Assembly (NCBI GenBank): GCA_016713085.1
Contig: JADJPV010000001.1
Location: forward strand, 806,001-870,000
Length of the DNA stretch: 64,000 nucleotides
DNA from: Chitinophagaceae bacterium
GTDB taxonomy: Bacteria > Bacteroidota > Bacteroidia > Chitinophagales > Chitinophagaceae
Direction: 5' to 3'
In this document: positions 34,684-42,648 of the stretch, one piece after another
Layout: every line of letters begins with the position of its first letter
Numbering within the stretch: position 1 is the stretch's first letter
Position numbers and translations under genes: made by a program
Notes under the pieces: generated by a model
What the model was told of the DNA's origin: nothing
The model's database searches: none
Seen by the model: the letters and a program-made list of their open reading frames with translations, nothing else

Positions 34684-35526
34684 TTACTTCTTTTCAGCAA
34701 AAATCTCAAACGCATTAGACACTGCCTGGTGAAAAATATTGGCATGCTTCTTCCCTTTTATAAAATCAAAACTGGCAATGATATTTTTTCTGCCCCCATT
34801 ATTGATCAGTTCAAATAAATGTTTTGCATCCTCTTCCATTACTTTGCCTTCTTCACCAACTGCAATGTAAATTCTCGTTTGTTCTTTATAGTTTTCATTC
34901 AGCAATGCAGGATTCACCTTCAGCAGCGATTCAACATCCCACCATAAACTCGGGCTTACAATTACATAGCTGTTAAACAGATTTGGTTGCTTGAATAAAA
35001 TTTCTGTTGCCAGTAACCCACCCAGCGATTGCCCGATCAGCATTTTTGAAGCAGTTGTTTTGTACTTCTTCTCAACAAACGGCTGCAGTTCTTTTTCAAT
35101 GAAGCTGATAAATTTTGCAGAGGACCCTGTTGTAGGGAAATCTGCTTTGTCCTTGCTGATTGTTGTTGGGAATGTAAAATCTCTTCTTCGGTCAACATTG
35201 GCAATGCCAACAACAATCGACTTGGGCAAAATATTCACCCATGAAAATGTTGCAAACTGAACCAGTCCAACAACATGAATAAAATCTTCATCAGCCGATC
35301 CATCAAGCAAATAAATTACGGGGTAAGAAGAATCAGCATGAAAACCTTCAGGCAAATAAATATTCAGTGTTCTTGTTTCCTTCAGTTCATTTGAATACAA
35401 TTGTTTGATAACACCCAGCGGAAAAACTTCGTCGGCAGGAAGCTTTGAATCAGGCTTTGTTTGTGCAACTGCTGTAGTTGAGAAAAATAAGAAGAGAAAA
35501 TAAAAAAGAAAACTCCGATACTGCAT
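34684..35526 (-). CDS. Secreted alpha/beta-hydrolase, putative esterase (Fes/IroE-like)
   Basis: About 280 residues. From the ATG at 35526 the protein has a signal peptide (YRSFLFYFLFLFFSTTAVAQ). The esterase core has VIYLLDGSADEDF, the nucleophile elbow IGQSLGGLLATEILF, and a late histidine in FIKGKKHANIFHQAV. The closest recognisable group is the 'putative esterase' family that includes enterochelin-type esterases; substrate unknown. An upstream in-frame ATG at 35565 would precede the signal peptide by 13 residues. It ends two bases from the convergent M19 gene. Confidence 0.86.
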   Translation of the reverse strand: MQYRSFLFYFLFLFFSTTAVAQTKPDSKLPADEVFPLGVIKQLYSNELKETRTLNIYLPEGFHADSSYPVIYLLDGSADEDFIHVVGLVQFATFSWVNILPKSIVVGIANVDRRRDFTFPTTISKDKADFPTTGSSAKFISFIEKELQPFVEKKYKTTASKMLIGQSLGGLLATEILFKQPNLFNSYVIVSPSLWWDVESLLKVNPALLNENYKEQTRIYIAVGEEGKVMEEDAKHLFELINNGGRKNIIASFDFIKGKKHANIFHQAVSNAFEIFAEKK

Positions 35527-35565
35527 AAATGGAAGACTTAAGATTAATAAAACCTGAAACAACAT

Positions 35566-35595
35566 GTGTCAGACGCTCTTCGGGACGTCAGACAC
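35566..35595. repeat. Hairpin GTGTCAGACG / CGTCAGACAC
   Basis: Arms GTGTCAGACG (35566-35575) and CGTCAGACAC (35586-35595) pair except for one A-A mismatch, loop of ten bases. It begins immediately after the rimM stop. A related TGTCTGACGTC hairpin is at 54229-54256. No T-tract follows, so it is more likely a dispersed palindrome than a terminator. Confidence 0.6.
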
Positions 35596-36114
35596 TCAGC
35601 CCAAATAAACATCCAGTAATCCATCGGGCAATTCTACCACTACCTGTTTCTTTTTATGATTGATTGTTCGAATCGTTTCTTCATGCAGCGGTATCAATAC
35701 TTCCTTGCCTTCAATTTCAAGTCTGCATAAAATCTGCAGCGGCTGTTCAATCACTTCCAGCACATTACCTAATTCCTTTTTACCATCAATCATTAAATAA
35801 CCTATCAATGAAATGGGTGCTGCTTTCCCTGCGTGCTTGTGAAAATCTTCTTCACGCAGCCATACTTTCTTAGGTGAAATAGTTTTGGCAGCTTCCTTTG
35901 TTGTAATACCATCAACCGTTAAATATACTTCCGCATCGTTCTTAATCTTGGTTGCTTTGATGAAGTAAGGAAGAAATTTGTCTTTCCCTTCTTCTATGAA
36001 CAACACTTCCAATCCTTTGAGTGAAGTCTTTTTTCCAAGATTGTGTTTGAGCACCACTTCCCCGTTTAATCCGAATGTGCCTACAATTTGTCCGATGCTG
36101 AAGTATTGTTCCAT
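35596..36114 (-). CDS. rimM: Ribosome maturation factor RimM
   Basis: 16S rRNA-processing factor that binds S19 in 30S assembly. The 172 residues show the N-terminal IGQIVGTFGLNGEVVLKH. A PRC-barrel region then runs through IGYLMIDGKKELGNVLEVIEQPLQ and EVLIPLHEETIRTINHKKKQVVVELPDGLLDVYLG. It follows rpsP on the same strand, but trmD, the usual next gene, is 27 kb away at the right edge. A promoter element sits four bases before the ATG, so it can be transcribed on its own. Confidence 0.93.
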   Translation of the reverse strand: MEQYFSIGQIVGTFGLNGEVVLKHNLGKKTSLKGLEVLFIEEGKDKFLPYFIKATKIKNDAEVYLTVDGITTKEAAKTISPKKVWLREEDFHKHAGKAAPISLIGYLMIDGKKELGNVLEVIEQPLQILCRLEIEGKEVLIPLHEETIRTINHKKKQVVVELPDGLLDVYLG

Positions 36115-36118
36115 TTTG

Positions 36119-36126
36119 CAAATATA
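36119..36126 (-). promoter_or_regulatory. -7 promoter element (TATATTTG) of rimM
   Basis: The minus strand reads TATATTTG followed by CAAA and the ATG at 36114. An exact TAnnTTTG match with a four-base gap, implying an essentially leaderless transcript. Confidence 0.6.
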
Positions 36127-36130
36127 AAGA

Positions 36131-36320
36131 CCAATGCCCCTAAATCCCCTAAAGGGGACTTGCCATTACACAGCCCTTACTTGTTTGAGGATAAAAAGAA
36201 ATTCAAGTTCTCTGACATTTGATGAACAAAGTACAAATGCTGAAGTGGGAGAACAACCTGTTTGTAATGTGAGGATGTACCGTCCCTTCTCTACCGGAGA
36301 AGGGAAAGAAGGATGAGGCC
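36131..36320. repeat. Dispersed hairpin repeats in the rpsP-rimM gap
   Basis: The 260-base gap has no gene. It holds TCCCC-taaa-GGGGA at 36145-36158 within a CCCCTAAATCCCCTAAAGG context, and TCCCTTCTC-taccg-GAGAAGGGA at 36283-36305. The latter, read on the minus strand from 36320, begins GGCCTCATCCTTC. It matches the repeat at about 4158-4200 in opposite orientation. Both are of a type seen scattered in Bacteroidota genomes. Confidence 0.6.
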
Positions 36321-36323
36321 GCC

Positions 36324-36352
36324 AAAAAAAATCCCCCGAATAATCGAGGGAT
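36324..36352 (-). terminator. Terminator of rpsP
   Basis: ATCCCCCGA (36331-36339) pairs with TCGAGGGAT (36344-36352), loop ATAA. On the minus strand it is followed by seven T. The one mismatch is a G-U pair in the RNA. It lies 24 bases beyond the rpsP stop and separates rpsP from rimM transcription. Confidence 0.85.
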
Positions 36353-36375
36353 CTTTTATCAAGAGTAATATTTAA

Positions 36376-36843
36376 TTATTCTCCTTGAGCTGGCGCTTCA
36401 CCTTCGGGTTTCCTTGGTGTTGGCGTGTAAGGCCGGCGTTGGTAGTTACCACCACTGCGACTTTGAAAACGGCTACGGCGTGCTTCATCTCTTTTCTTAG
36501 CTTCAGCAGCTTCGTGCTCAACATGCCATGCCTGGAATTTCTCCATAGCAGCAGCCTGATCGAACAAACCGAGAGTTACACCACGTAACAAATGTTTCAG
36601 GTACAATACACCTTTGGTAGAAAGGATTTTGCGAACTGTATCAGTTGGCTGTGCTCCTTTCGTTAACCATTCCAGTGCTTTCTGACGATCGATCTGGATC
36701 ACAGCAGGCTCTGTAACAGGATTGTAAGTACCAATTTTCTGAATGAATTTTCCATCTCTTGGGGCTCTTGCGTCGGCCACTACGATGAAATAGAAGGGTC
36801 TCTTCTTAGACCCGTGTCTTTGCAGTCGGATTTTAACTGGCAT
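36376..36843 (-). CDS. rpsP: 30S ribosomal protein S16 with C-terminal extension
   Basis: Small-subunit protein. The N-terminal 80 residues are canonical: MPVKIRLQRHGSKKRPFYFI, VADARAPRDGKFIQKIGTYNP and ALEWLTKGAQPTDTVRKIL. The protein continues to 155 residues with a helical Ala/Glu/Lys segment and a basic, Pro-rich tail (SRFQSRSGGNYQRRPYTPTP). The extension is long compared with the 80-90 residues of most bacteria but is usual for Bacteroidota. Confidence 0.95.
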   Translation of the reverse strand: MPVKIRLQRHGSKKRPFYFIVVADARAPRDGKFIQKIGTYNPVTEPAVIQIDRQKALEWLTKGAQPTDTVRKILSTKGVLYLKHLLRGVTLGLFDQAAAMEKFQAWHVEHEAAEAKKRDEARRSRFQSRSGGNYQRRPYTPTPRKPEGEAPAQGE

Positions 36844-36896
36844 CGTAAATTAAAATTTAAATGCGTGAATAATTAGGTTATCTTAAATAAGGACTG

Positions 36897-36904
36897 CAAA
36901 AATA
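36897..36904 (-). promoter_or_regulatory. -7 promoter element (TATTTTTG) of rpsP
   Basis: The minus strand reads TATTTTTG, 53 bases before the rpsP ATG at 36843. An exact TAnnTTTG match, with a TTTG about 13 bases and a TTGG about 22 bases upstream as possible -33 partners. Confidence 0.55.
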
Positions 36905-36945
36905 ATGGCTCAGCACCAAACTTCCAACGCAAAAAATATTAAATT

Positions 36946-38274
36946 TTATTTACGGCCCAAACCAGGCATCATACGGCCCCCCATGGGCATTTTATTCATC
37001 ATTCCCATCATCTGCTTCATTTGCTCAAACTGTTTCATGAACGCATTCACTTCTGCAATATCCTTACCACAGCCCTTCGCAATGCGTTTGCGGCGGCTCT
37101 GATCAATTAAATCAGGATTACTTCTTTCCTGCGGAGTCATGGAGCCAATGATCGCTTCTACGCCTTTGAATGAATCATCGCTTATGTCCACATCTTTCAT
37201 TGCCTTGCCCATTCCGGGTATCATGCCCATCAGATCTTTCAGGTTACCCATTTTTTTGATCTGCTCCAGTTGTTTCCTGAAATCTTCAAAATCAAACTGG
37301 TTCTTGCGGATCTTCTTTTCTAATTTCTTTGCTTCCTCTTCATCATACTGCGCCTGTGCCTTCTCCACCAATGATGTAATATCACCCATTCCGAGAATAC
37401 GCTGGGCCATACGTTCTGGATAAAACACATCCAGTGTTTCCATTTTTTCACCACTGCTTACAAACTTAATGGGTTTGTTTACTGTGTATTTGATGGAAAG
37501 CGCCGCACCACCTCTTGTATCGCCATCTAATTTCGTTAACACAACACCGGTAAAATTCAGCCGGTCATTGAACGATTTAGCCGTATTGACTGCATCCTGC
37601 CCGGTCATGCTATCCACCACAAACAAAATCTCGTTCGGGTTCACGGCGGCTTTGATGTCGGCAACTTCCTTCATCAGCACTTCATCAATCGCTAAACGGC
37701 CGGCAGTATCGATGATAACTACATTTTTATTTTTTGCTTTAGCTTCTTTGATAGCATTCCGAACAATATCAACCGCATCTTTATTTTCCCTTTCGCTGTA
37801 AATATCTACACCAATCTGTCCTGCCAACACCGTCAACTGATCAATCGCCGCCGGGCGATAGATATCTGCTGCCACCAGCAAGGGTGACTTCCCTTTCTGT
37901 GTTTTGAGATAATTGGCCAGTTTACCACTGAAGGTTGTTTTACCACTACCCTGCAAACCAGCGATAAGAATCACTGCCGGTGCGCCTTTAATGTCGAGTT
38001 CACTTTCTGAACCGCCCATCAGTTCCGTGAGTTCATCCTGCACAATTTTCACCATCTGCTGACCGGGATTCACCGCCAGCAACACTTTAGCGCCCATAGC
38101 CTTGTCCTTTACCGTATCGGTAAACTCTTTGGCAATTTTATAGTTCACATCCGCATCAACCAATGCACGACGGATATCTTTAACCGTTGCTGCAATATTA
38201 AGTTCGGTAATGCGGCCTTCGCCCTTAATATTTTTAAACGCACTCTCTAAACGTTCTGATAAATTTTGAAACAT
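36946..38274 (-). CDS. ffh: Signal recognition particle protein Ffh
   Basis: SRP54 GTPase that targets membrane proteins co-translationally. The N domain starts MFQNLSERLESAFKNIKGEG. The G domain shows the P-loop GLQGSGKTTFSGKLA, RPAAIDQL, the DTAGR G3 motif and TKLDGD. The methionine-rich M domain ends the protein (FMKQFEQMKQMMGMMNKMPM). From the ATG at 38274 there are 442 residues; an in-frame ATG at 38352 would add 26 residues and lies upstream of the promoter element, so I rejected it. Confidence 0.96.
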   Translation of the reverse strand: MFQNLSERLESAFKNIKGEGRITELNIAATVKDIRRALVDADVNYKIAKEFTDTVKDKAMGAKVLLAVNPGQQMVKIVQDELTELMGGSESELDIKGAPAVILIAGLQGSGKTTFSGKLANYLKTQKGKSPLLVAADIYRPAAIDQLTVLAGQIGVDIYSERENKDAVDIVRNAIKEAKAKNKNVVIIDTAGRLAIDEVLMKEVADIKAAVNPNEILFVVDSMTGQDAVNTAKSFNDRLNFTGVVLTKLDGDTRGGAALSIKYTVNKPIKFVSSGEKMETLDVFYPERMAQRILGMGDITSLVEKAQAQYDEEEAKKLEKKIRKNQFDFEDFRKQLEQIKKMGNLKDLMGMIPGMGKAMKDVDISDDSFKGVEAIIGSMTPQERSNPDLIDQSRRKRIAKGCGKDIAEVNAFMKQFEQMKQMMGMMNKMPMGGRMMPGLGRK

Positions 38275-38295
38275 ATTCCACTTTATTTCGGGTTG

Positions 38296-38303
38296 CAAAT
38301 GTA
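38296..38303 (-). promoter_or_regulatory. -7 promoter element (TACATTTG) of ffh
   Basis: The minus strand reads TACATTTG, an exact TAnnTTTG match 21 bases before the ATG at 38274. It supports the shorter start for ffh. Confidence 0.55.
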
Positions 38304-38457
38304 AGCAAAGATGCTGAAGGTTGTCGAGGTAGACTTTTACTCGATAACCCATATCCGATTACAGATAGGAATTCATTATTGCTTATAAAAAGGTTCAAAA
38401 TGTGGTCAATATAACTTCATTTAAAGAAGATAAGATTTATACTTTTATGCTCGAATT

Positions 38458-38928
38458 ATGACAAAACTATCAATAAGAATAAAATATTTCAGCTCAATAC
38501 TTTACATACTCAGCTTGTTGGGCTGTAGTTTTCCTTCAAGAAATGCTAACAAAATTTATTCTGACGTATTTGGCAAAGCTGACGCAAAATGCTTACAGTT
38601 TATAAAATACAGGGATGCAAGAGCCCTTGATGATTGCTGTGTTTGGCTATACTTTAAAACCTGTCCTTCTGAGCTAGAAAGAATTCTGTCCTTTGGAGAT
38701 TATGAGAAAACAATTGTTTATAAGAACATACTTCAAATTTCTTACCCAGATTCAACCAAAATTGATGAGTCAATGATATCAAGCGATCCTCCCAATTGGT
38801 GGAAACCTACACGTCTTGGTGATTCCTGTATAAAATTTGAATACAAAACCCCTGATAAAGATTTTATTCAGTTTATCTATGCCTCAATGGACAGCACGGT
38901 AGTTTATTATTATGATGCGAGTTATTAG
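38458..38928 (+). CDS. Hypothetical lipoprotein
   Basis: 156 residues with a lipoprotein signal (IKYFSSILYILSLLGC, cysteine at about residue 23). The mature part has several cysteines (ADAKCLQFI, DDCCVWLYFKTC) and an acidic C-terminal half. No family is recognised. Base composition is more AT-rich than the flanking ffh and glycosyltransferase genes, which may indicate an accessory origin. It stands alone, divergent from ffh. Confidence 0.7.
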   Translation: MTKLSIRIKYFSSILYILSLLGCSFPSRNANKIYSDVFGKADAKCLQFIKYRDARALDDCCVWLYFKTCPSELERILSFGDYEKTIVYKNILQISYPDSTKIDESMISSDPPNWWKPTRLGDSCIKFEYKTPDKDFIQFIYASMDSTVVYYYDASY

Positions 38929-38957
38929 TACTCAATAATTTCCCTTCTCAATATCAC

Positions 38958-38988
38958 TTTGACCTCTGCGGCCAATCTTCTACCTTTG
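38958..38988 (+). promoter_or_regulatory. Promoter of the family 2 glycosyltransferase (TTTG ... TACCTTTG)
   Basis: A -33 TTTG at 38958-38961 and a -7 TACCTTTG at 38981-38988 are 19 bases apart. The ATG follows at 39012. A full match to the Bacteroidota promoter pattern. Confidence 0.7.
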
Positions 38989-39011
38989 CCCCCTCAAAAA
39001 AGCTTCACCGC

Positions 39012-39749
39012 ATGTTCAACAACAAGAAAGTAGTCGTGGTTTTGCCAGCTTACAACGCAGCAAAAACCTTAGAGGTCACCTACAATGAAATCCCTTTTGA
39101 TATTGTGGATGAAGTGGTATTGGTTGATGATGCCAGTAAAGATGAAACCGTACAGAAAGCAAAAGAACTGGGCATTAAGCATATTGTAAGCCATGAAAAG
39201 AATAAAGGTTACGGCGGCAACCAGAAAAGCTGTTACAAAAAAGCACTGGAGCTGGGTGGTGATATTGTGATCATGCTTCACCCCGATTATCAATATACAC
39301 CGCAGCTGATTCATGCAATGGTGAGTATTATCGGTAACAATGTTTACCCGGTAGTATTCGGCAGCCGTATTTTAGGGAACGGTGCATTGAAAGGTGGAAT
39401 GCCGATTTATAAATATATTGCCAACCGTTTTTTAACTCTCTCTCAGAATTTATTACTCAATCAAAAATTGTCAGAGTACCATACAGGATACAGGGCGTTC
39501 AGCAAAGAAGTATTAGAAAGCATCAAATTTGAAGCCTGTAATGATGATTTTGTGTTTGACAATGAAATGGCTGCACAGATATTTTACAAAGGATTTGAAA
39601 TTGGCGAAGTAACCTGTCCCACCAAATATTTTGAAGAAGCCAGCAGCATCAACTTCAGCCGAAGTATGAAATACGGATTGGGCTGTTTGCAGGTTTCCCT
39701 TGTGTACCGCCTCTGCAAATGGGGGTTGATGAAGAGTAAGCTCTATTAA
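39012..39749 (+). CDS. Glycosyltransferase family 2 (dolichol-phosphate-mannose synthase-like)
   Basis: 245-residue enzyme with the GT-A signature VVVLPAYNAAKTLEVTYNEI. The nucleotide-sugar-binding VLVDDASKDETVQKA follows, then the acidic MLHPDYQYTPQL (DxD-like). HTGYRAFSKEVLES and NDDFVFDNEMAAQI are typical of polyprenyl-phosphate hexose transferases. There is no C-terminal membrane domain, unlike GtrB-type enzymes. It probably makes a lipid-linked sugar for envelope glycans; an ArnT-like GT39 enzyme that could use such a donor is encoded 1.2 kb downstream on the other strand. Confidence 0.92.
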   Translation: MFNNKKVVVVLPAYNAAKTLEVTYNEIPFDIVDEVVLVDDASKDETVQKAKELGIKHIVSHEKNKGYGGNQKSCYKKALELGGDIVIMLHPDYQYTPQLIHAMVSIIGNNVYPVVFGSRILGNGALKGGMPIYKYIANRFLTLSQNLLLNQKLSEYHTGYRAFSKEVLESIKFEACNDDFVFDNEMAAQIFYKGFEIGEVTCPTKYFEEASSINFSRSMKYGLGCLQVSLVYRLCKWGLMKSKLY

Positions 39750-39792
39750 TGCTTTGCTTTTTCATTTTGTGTGATTACTTTAGAGCTGCAAA

Positions 39793-40128
39793 ATGAAACA
39801 ATGCCTTTCCATATTATTCCTTTCCCTCTTCTTCCTTTCTCAATATGGAAAGATGCTTGCCTATATGGAATGCCGTATTACAGCAGCCATCGAATCAAAA
39901 ACAGATTGCGATTGCGGTAATACCCTTCAAACAGCAGATACAGATCAGAACTCTTCACAACCAATACATCAGCATCACCTGAAAAATTATACAGAAGAAT
40001 TTTTCGATCATGAATGGCTGGTCAAGGAAGAAATGCCCGGCAGAAACAATCTTCTCTTCACAATACTATTCAAACAGGATCAATTGCCGGGCTATCTTCA
40101 GGGTATCCTTCAGCCCCCACGCTGTTAA
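39793..40128 (+). CDS. Small exported protein with CDC motif and histidine-rich segment
   Basis: 111 residues, not confidently assigned. A signal-type N-terminus (CLSILFLSLFFLSQYGKMLAYMECRITAA) is followed by SKTDCDCGNTLQ, the histidine-containing SSQPIHQHHLKNY and a C-terminal cysteine. Small Bacteroidota proteins of this general pattern are found near metal- or copper-related genes, which makes metal binding a guess only. The thioredoxin-fold gene follows 137 bases downstream. Confidence 0.65.
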   Translation: MKQCLSILFLSLFFLSQYGKMLAYMECRITAAIESKTDCDCGNTLQTADTDQNSSQPIHQHHLKNYTEEFFDHEWLVKEEMPGRNNLLFTILFKQDQLPGYLQGILQPPRC

Positions 40129-40265
40129 GTAATTATTTACTCATTTGGTGTACACAATGGAATTTTTCATTGTGCATGCTTCGTTGTTCTGTATCACCAT
40201 TTGACTCTTATCTACTGATAAGTGCATACTTATGCACGCCATTTTTTACTTCATAATTTATTGAA

Positions 40266-40866
40266 ATGAAATCAATCTTCATATCCATACTGTTTGCAGT
40301 TGCCGCAAACTATTTAGCTGCCCAGCCGCTTAATCAAAAAACAAAAGACCGCAACGGAAACGAAATGCTAATTGGCTGTTGTACCAGGGAGGCATTATTA
40401 ATGGACCCTTTTACAACATGGTTTGTTCCAAATTACAATAATTATAAAGTTGACACTGCAGTTGCTGACGAGATTAAAAAAATATCGGCAATAAACAGTT
40501 CCTGCTTTTTCTTGGCACATGGTGTGGCGACAGCAAAAGGAAGTGCCACGTCTTTTTAAACTATTTGATTACTGCAATGTAAAACCTGAACAGATTAAAC
40601 TGGTGCTGGTAAGTAATCATGACAGTGCATATAAACAAAGTCCCACTCATGAAGAAAAGGGAATGAATATATTACGGGTACCTACTTTGATCGTTATTGA
40701 AAACAACAAAGAAATCAACCGCATTGTAGAAAGTCCCATTGAAAACCTGGAGAAGGATCTGCTGAAAATTTTATCGGGAAAACCATATCTGTCTAACTAT
40801 GCAGATTTTCAAAGTATCCTCTACGGCAATCCATTTCCCAGCTTAAAAAATTCAATAACTCGGTAA
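40266..40866 (+). CDS. Thioredoxin-fold protein with WCGDSKREVP motif (two frameshifts)
   Basis: Exported protein (signal KSIFISILFAVAANYLAAQ) with a thioredoxin-like domain. Three frames are used as written. Adding a T to 40506-40510 and a G at 40539-40540 yields CFFLGTWCGDSKREVPRLFKLFD in one frame and about 200 residues in total. The active-site segment WCGD has a single cysteine, without the CxxC of true thioredoxins, as in a known group of Bacteroidota redox-fold proteins. The later VPTLIVIENNKEINRIVESP holds the cis-proline. Both lesions are homopolymer losses. Confidence 0.8.
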
Positions 40867-40872
40867 GTAAAT

Positions 40873-40903
40873 AAGAAGCCGCATCAAATGATGCGGCTTC
40901 TTT
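40873..40903. terminator. Bidirectional terminator between convergent genes
   Basis: AAGAAGCCGCATC (40873-40885) pairs with GATGCGGCTTCTT (40890-40902), loop AAAT. T-rich sequence follows on both strands. It lies between the convergent thioredoxin-fold and GT39 genes. Confidence 0.82.
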
Positions 40904-40907
40904 CAAC

Positions 40908-42542
40908 TTATTTTCGTTTGTAAAACACGAACCCGTTTTTCTCATACAATACCTGCAGCACATCTCCGTGATCCTTCATCACCTGCTCTTTAAATGTGTT
41001 TTTACTGATGAAGTATGTGGGCTTATCAACCGCACCTGTAAGCAACCAGTTTTCATCTTTTGCTTCCTTCCTGTTACCGGGCTTTGCTTTTGTATAGAAA
41101 TATTGTGCATAGCTTTTATAACCCAGTGTACGCACATACACATCCTTTCCTTCCAAGCTTTGGTAAAACTCTATTGCCGCATTTTGAGAATACTGTTCAA
41201 TACGTGGCGCAAATAATGTGAGCAGTACCTGCATGGCAGCAATACAGGCAATTAATAAAGTAAAGAATGCACGCTGAAATTTCTTTTGCTGTATCCAGAT
41301 AAACACAGCAATCATTGCAAGTAAAAATAATATGCCCGGTATCATCAGTGTATAATTCCAATCTACATCAGCCTGCATATTGGCCAGCGCAAATGGATCT
41401 TTCTGCAGCAATGGTTTCAGCCACTGAATGTTTTTCCCAATTAATGGCAATGCAATAAACAATACACTCCAGATCAAACCAAGAAACAGCAACCCGAACT
41501 TCTGCCAGTTTTTTATCTGGGCTGTACGGTTAACAATACCATATACTGTTGCTGCAGCTAAATATCCTATTGGCAAATATGTAAAGGATGAGTAGTGAAC
41601 AATTTTCGTTTTCACAATCGTAAACACAACCATAATCACAATGAAAGATGCAATCATCAGTTTTCGGAAAATCTGCTGACGGGTATTTTCATGAATTTGA
41701 TTCTTATAGCGGAAGATGAGCAATGATGCAGGGAAGCATCCAATTAACACAACTACAAAATGATACAGTAAGAAACCACCATGTCCTGCATCCTCCGTTT
41801 TTGCCAGGCGAAGCTGGTAAGTAATAAATTCATTTACAAACCACCAGCCGTGCTGTGCAATCTCTAATCCAAACCAGAGCATTGTTACTGCAATAACAGC
41901 AAGTCCCCACCACAAATAATGTTTCAATGCAGCCAATCCTTTACCACGGTTAAAGAAAAGAAACAACCCATAAGTAAGTAATACAACCATCATTGCAACC
42001 GGTCCCTTTGTTAAAATTCCCAAGCCGGTAAACAAAGCAGAAAGCAATAAAGGCTTCAGTATTTTTTTTCGCTCTTCTTTTGCAGCTAAAAAACTTCCAA
42101 GGAAATAAATGCCGAGGAAAATAAACAGATTAAACCAGGGATCAATAATGCCGCTTTTGAAATACATATGCGGCAGAAAGGTTCCCGCATAAATCAGCAC
42201 CCACCAGAAAGCGAACTGTTCATTGTGCAATCTTCTGCCGAGGGAAAACAAAACCAGTAAGGTAAGAATACCACAAACAGCGTTAGGTAAACGGGCAGCA
42301 AATTCATTTACTCCAAACACTTTCATACTTACCACCTGCATCCAGAAAAATAAAGGTGGCTTTTCCCAGAAAGGTTCGTAGTTAATCTGCACCTGCATGT
42401 AATTATCAGTAGAAATCATTTCTCTTGCACTCTCGGCAAAATTGATTTCATCCCAGTCAAAGAGATGTACTTTTCCCAATGAATGAAAAAATAAAATAGA
42501 TGCTGCTGCAAGAATAACTAAATAAGATACGAGCCTGTTCAT
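40908..42542 (-). CDS. Glycosyltransferase family 39 (ArnT/PMT-like)
   Basis: 544-residue polytopic membrane enzyme that transfers sugars from lipid-phosphate donors at the periplasmic face. The first periplasmic loop carries the acidic motif HLFDWDEINFAESAREM (about residues 26-42), equivalent to the DPDEARYAEI of ArnT. PFWEKPPLFFWMQ, typical of the family, comes next, and NEFAARLPNAVCGIL follows. About 12 membrane helices precede a soluble C-terminal domain. A TACTTTTG element at 42568-42575 on the minus strand is a possible promoter. Confidence 0.92.
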   Translation of the reverse strand: MNRLVSYLVILAAASILFFHSLGKVHLFDWDEINFAESAREMISTDNYMQVQINYEPFWEKPPLFFWMQVVSMKVFGVNEFAARLPNAVCGILTLLVLFSLGRRLHNEQFAFWWVLIYAGTFLPHMYFKSGIIDPWFNLFIFLGIYFLGSFLAAKEERKKILKPLLLSALFTGLGILTKGPVAMMVVLLTYGLFLFFNRGKGLAALKHYLWWGLAVIAVTMLWFGLEIAQHGWWFVNEFITYQLRLAKTEDAGHGGFLLYHFVVVLIGCFPASLLIFRYKNQIHENTRQQIFRKLMIASFIVIMVVFTIVKTKIVHYSSFTYLPIGYLAAATVYGIVNRTAQIKNWQKFGLLFLGLIWSVLFIALPLIGKNIQWLKPLLQKDPFALANMQADVDWNYTLMIPGILFLLAMIAVFIWIQQKKFQRAFFTLLIACIAAMQVLLTLFAPRIEQYSQNAAIEFYQSLEGKDVYVRTLGYKSYAQYFYTKAKPGNRKEAKDENWLLTGAVDKPTYFISKNTFKEQVMKDHGDVLQVLYEKNGFVFYKRK

Positions 42543-42591
42543 GTTGGTAACGAAGGTAAAAGAAACGCAAAAGTATAAACTGATTGCTCAT

Positions 42592-42630
42592 GAAAATAAA
42601 AAACCGGAAGTAAATATCTTACTTCCGGTT
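42592..42630 (-). terminator. Terminator of rpoD
   Basis: AACCGGAAGTAA (42602-42613) pairs perfectly with TTACTTCCGGTT (42619-42630), loop ATATC. The minus strand continues TTTTTATTTTC. It lies 18 bases beyond the rpoD stop. Confidence 0.88.
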
Positions 42631-42648
42631 ATTCTACAACTATGAACA

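Noticed and set aside
38275..38352. Longer Ffh start
   Set aside because: It lies upstream of the TACATTTG promoter element, and the family begins at MFQNLSERL.
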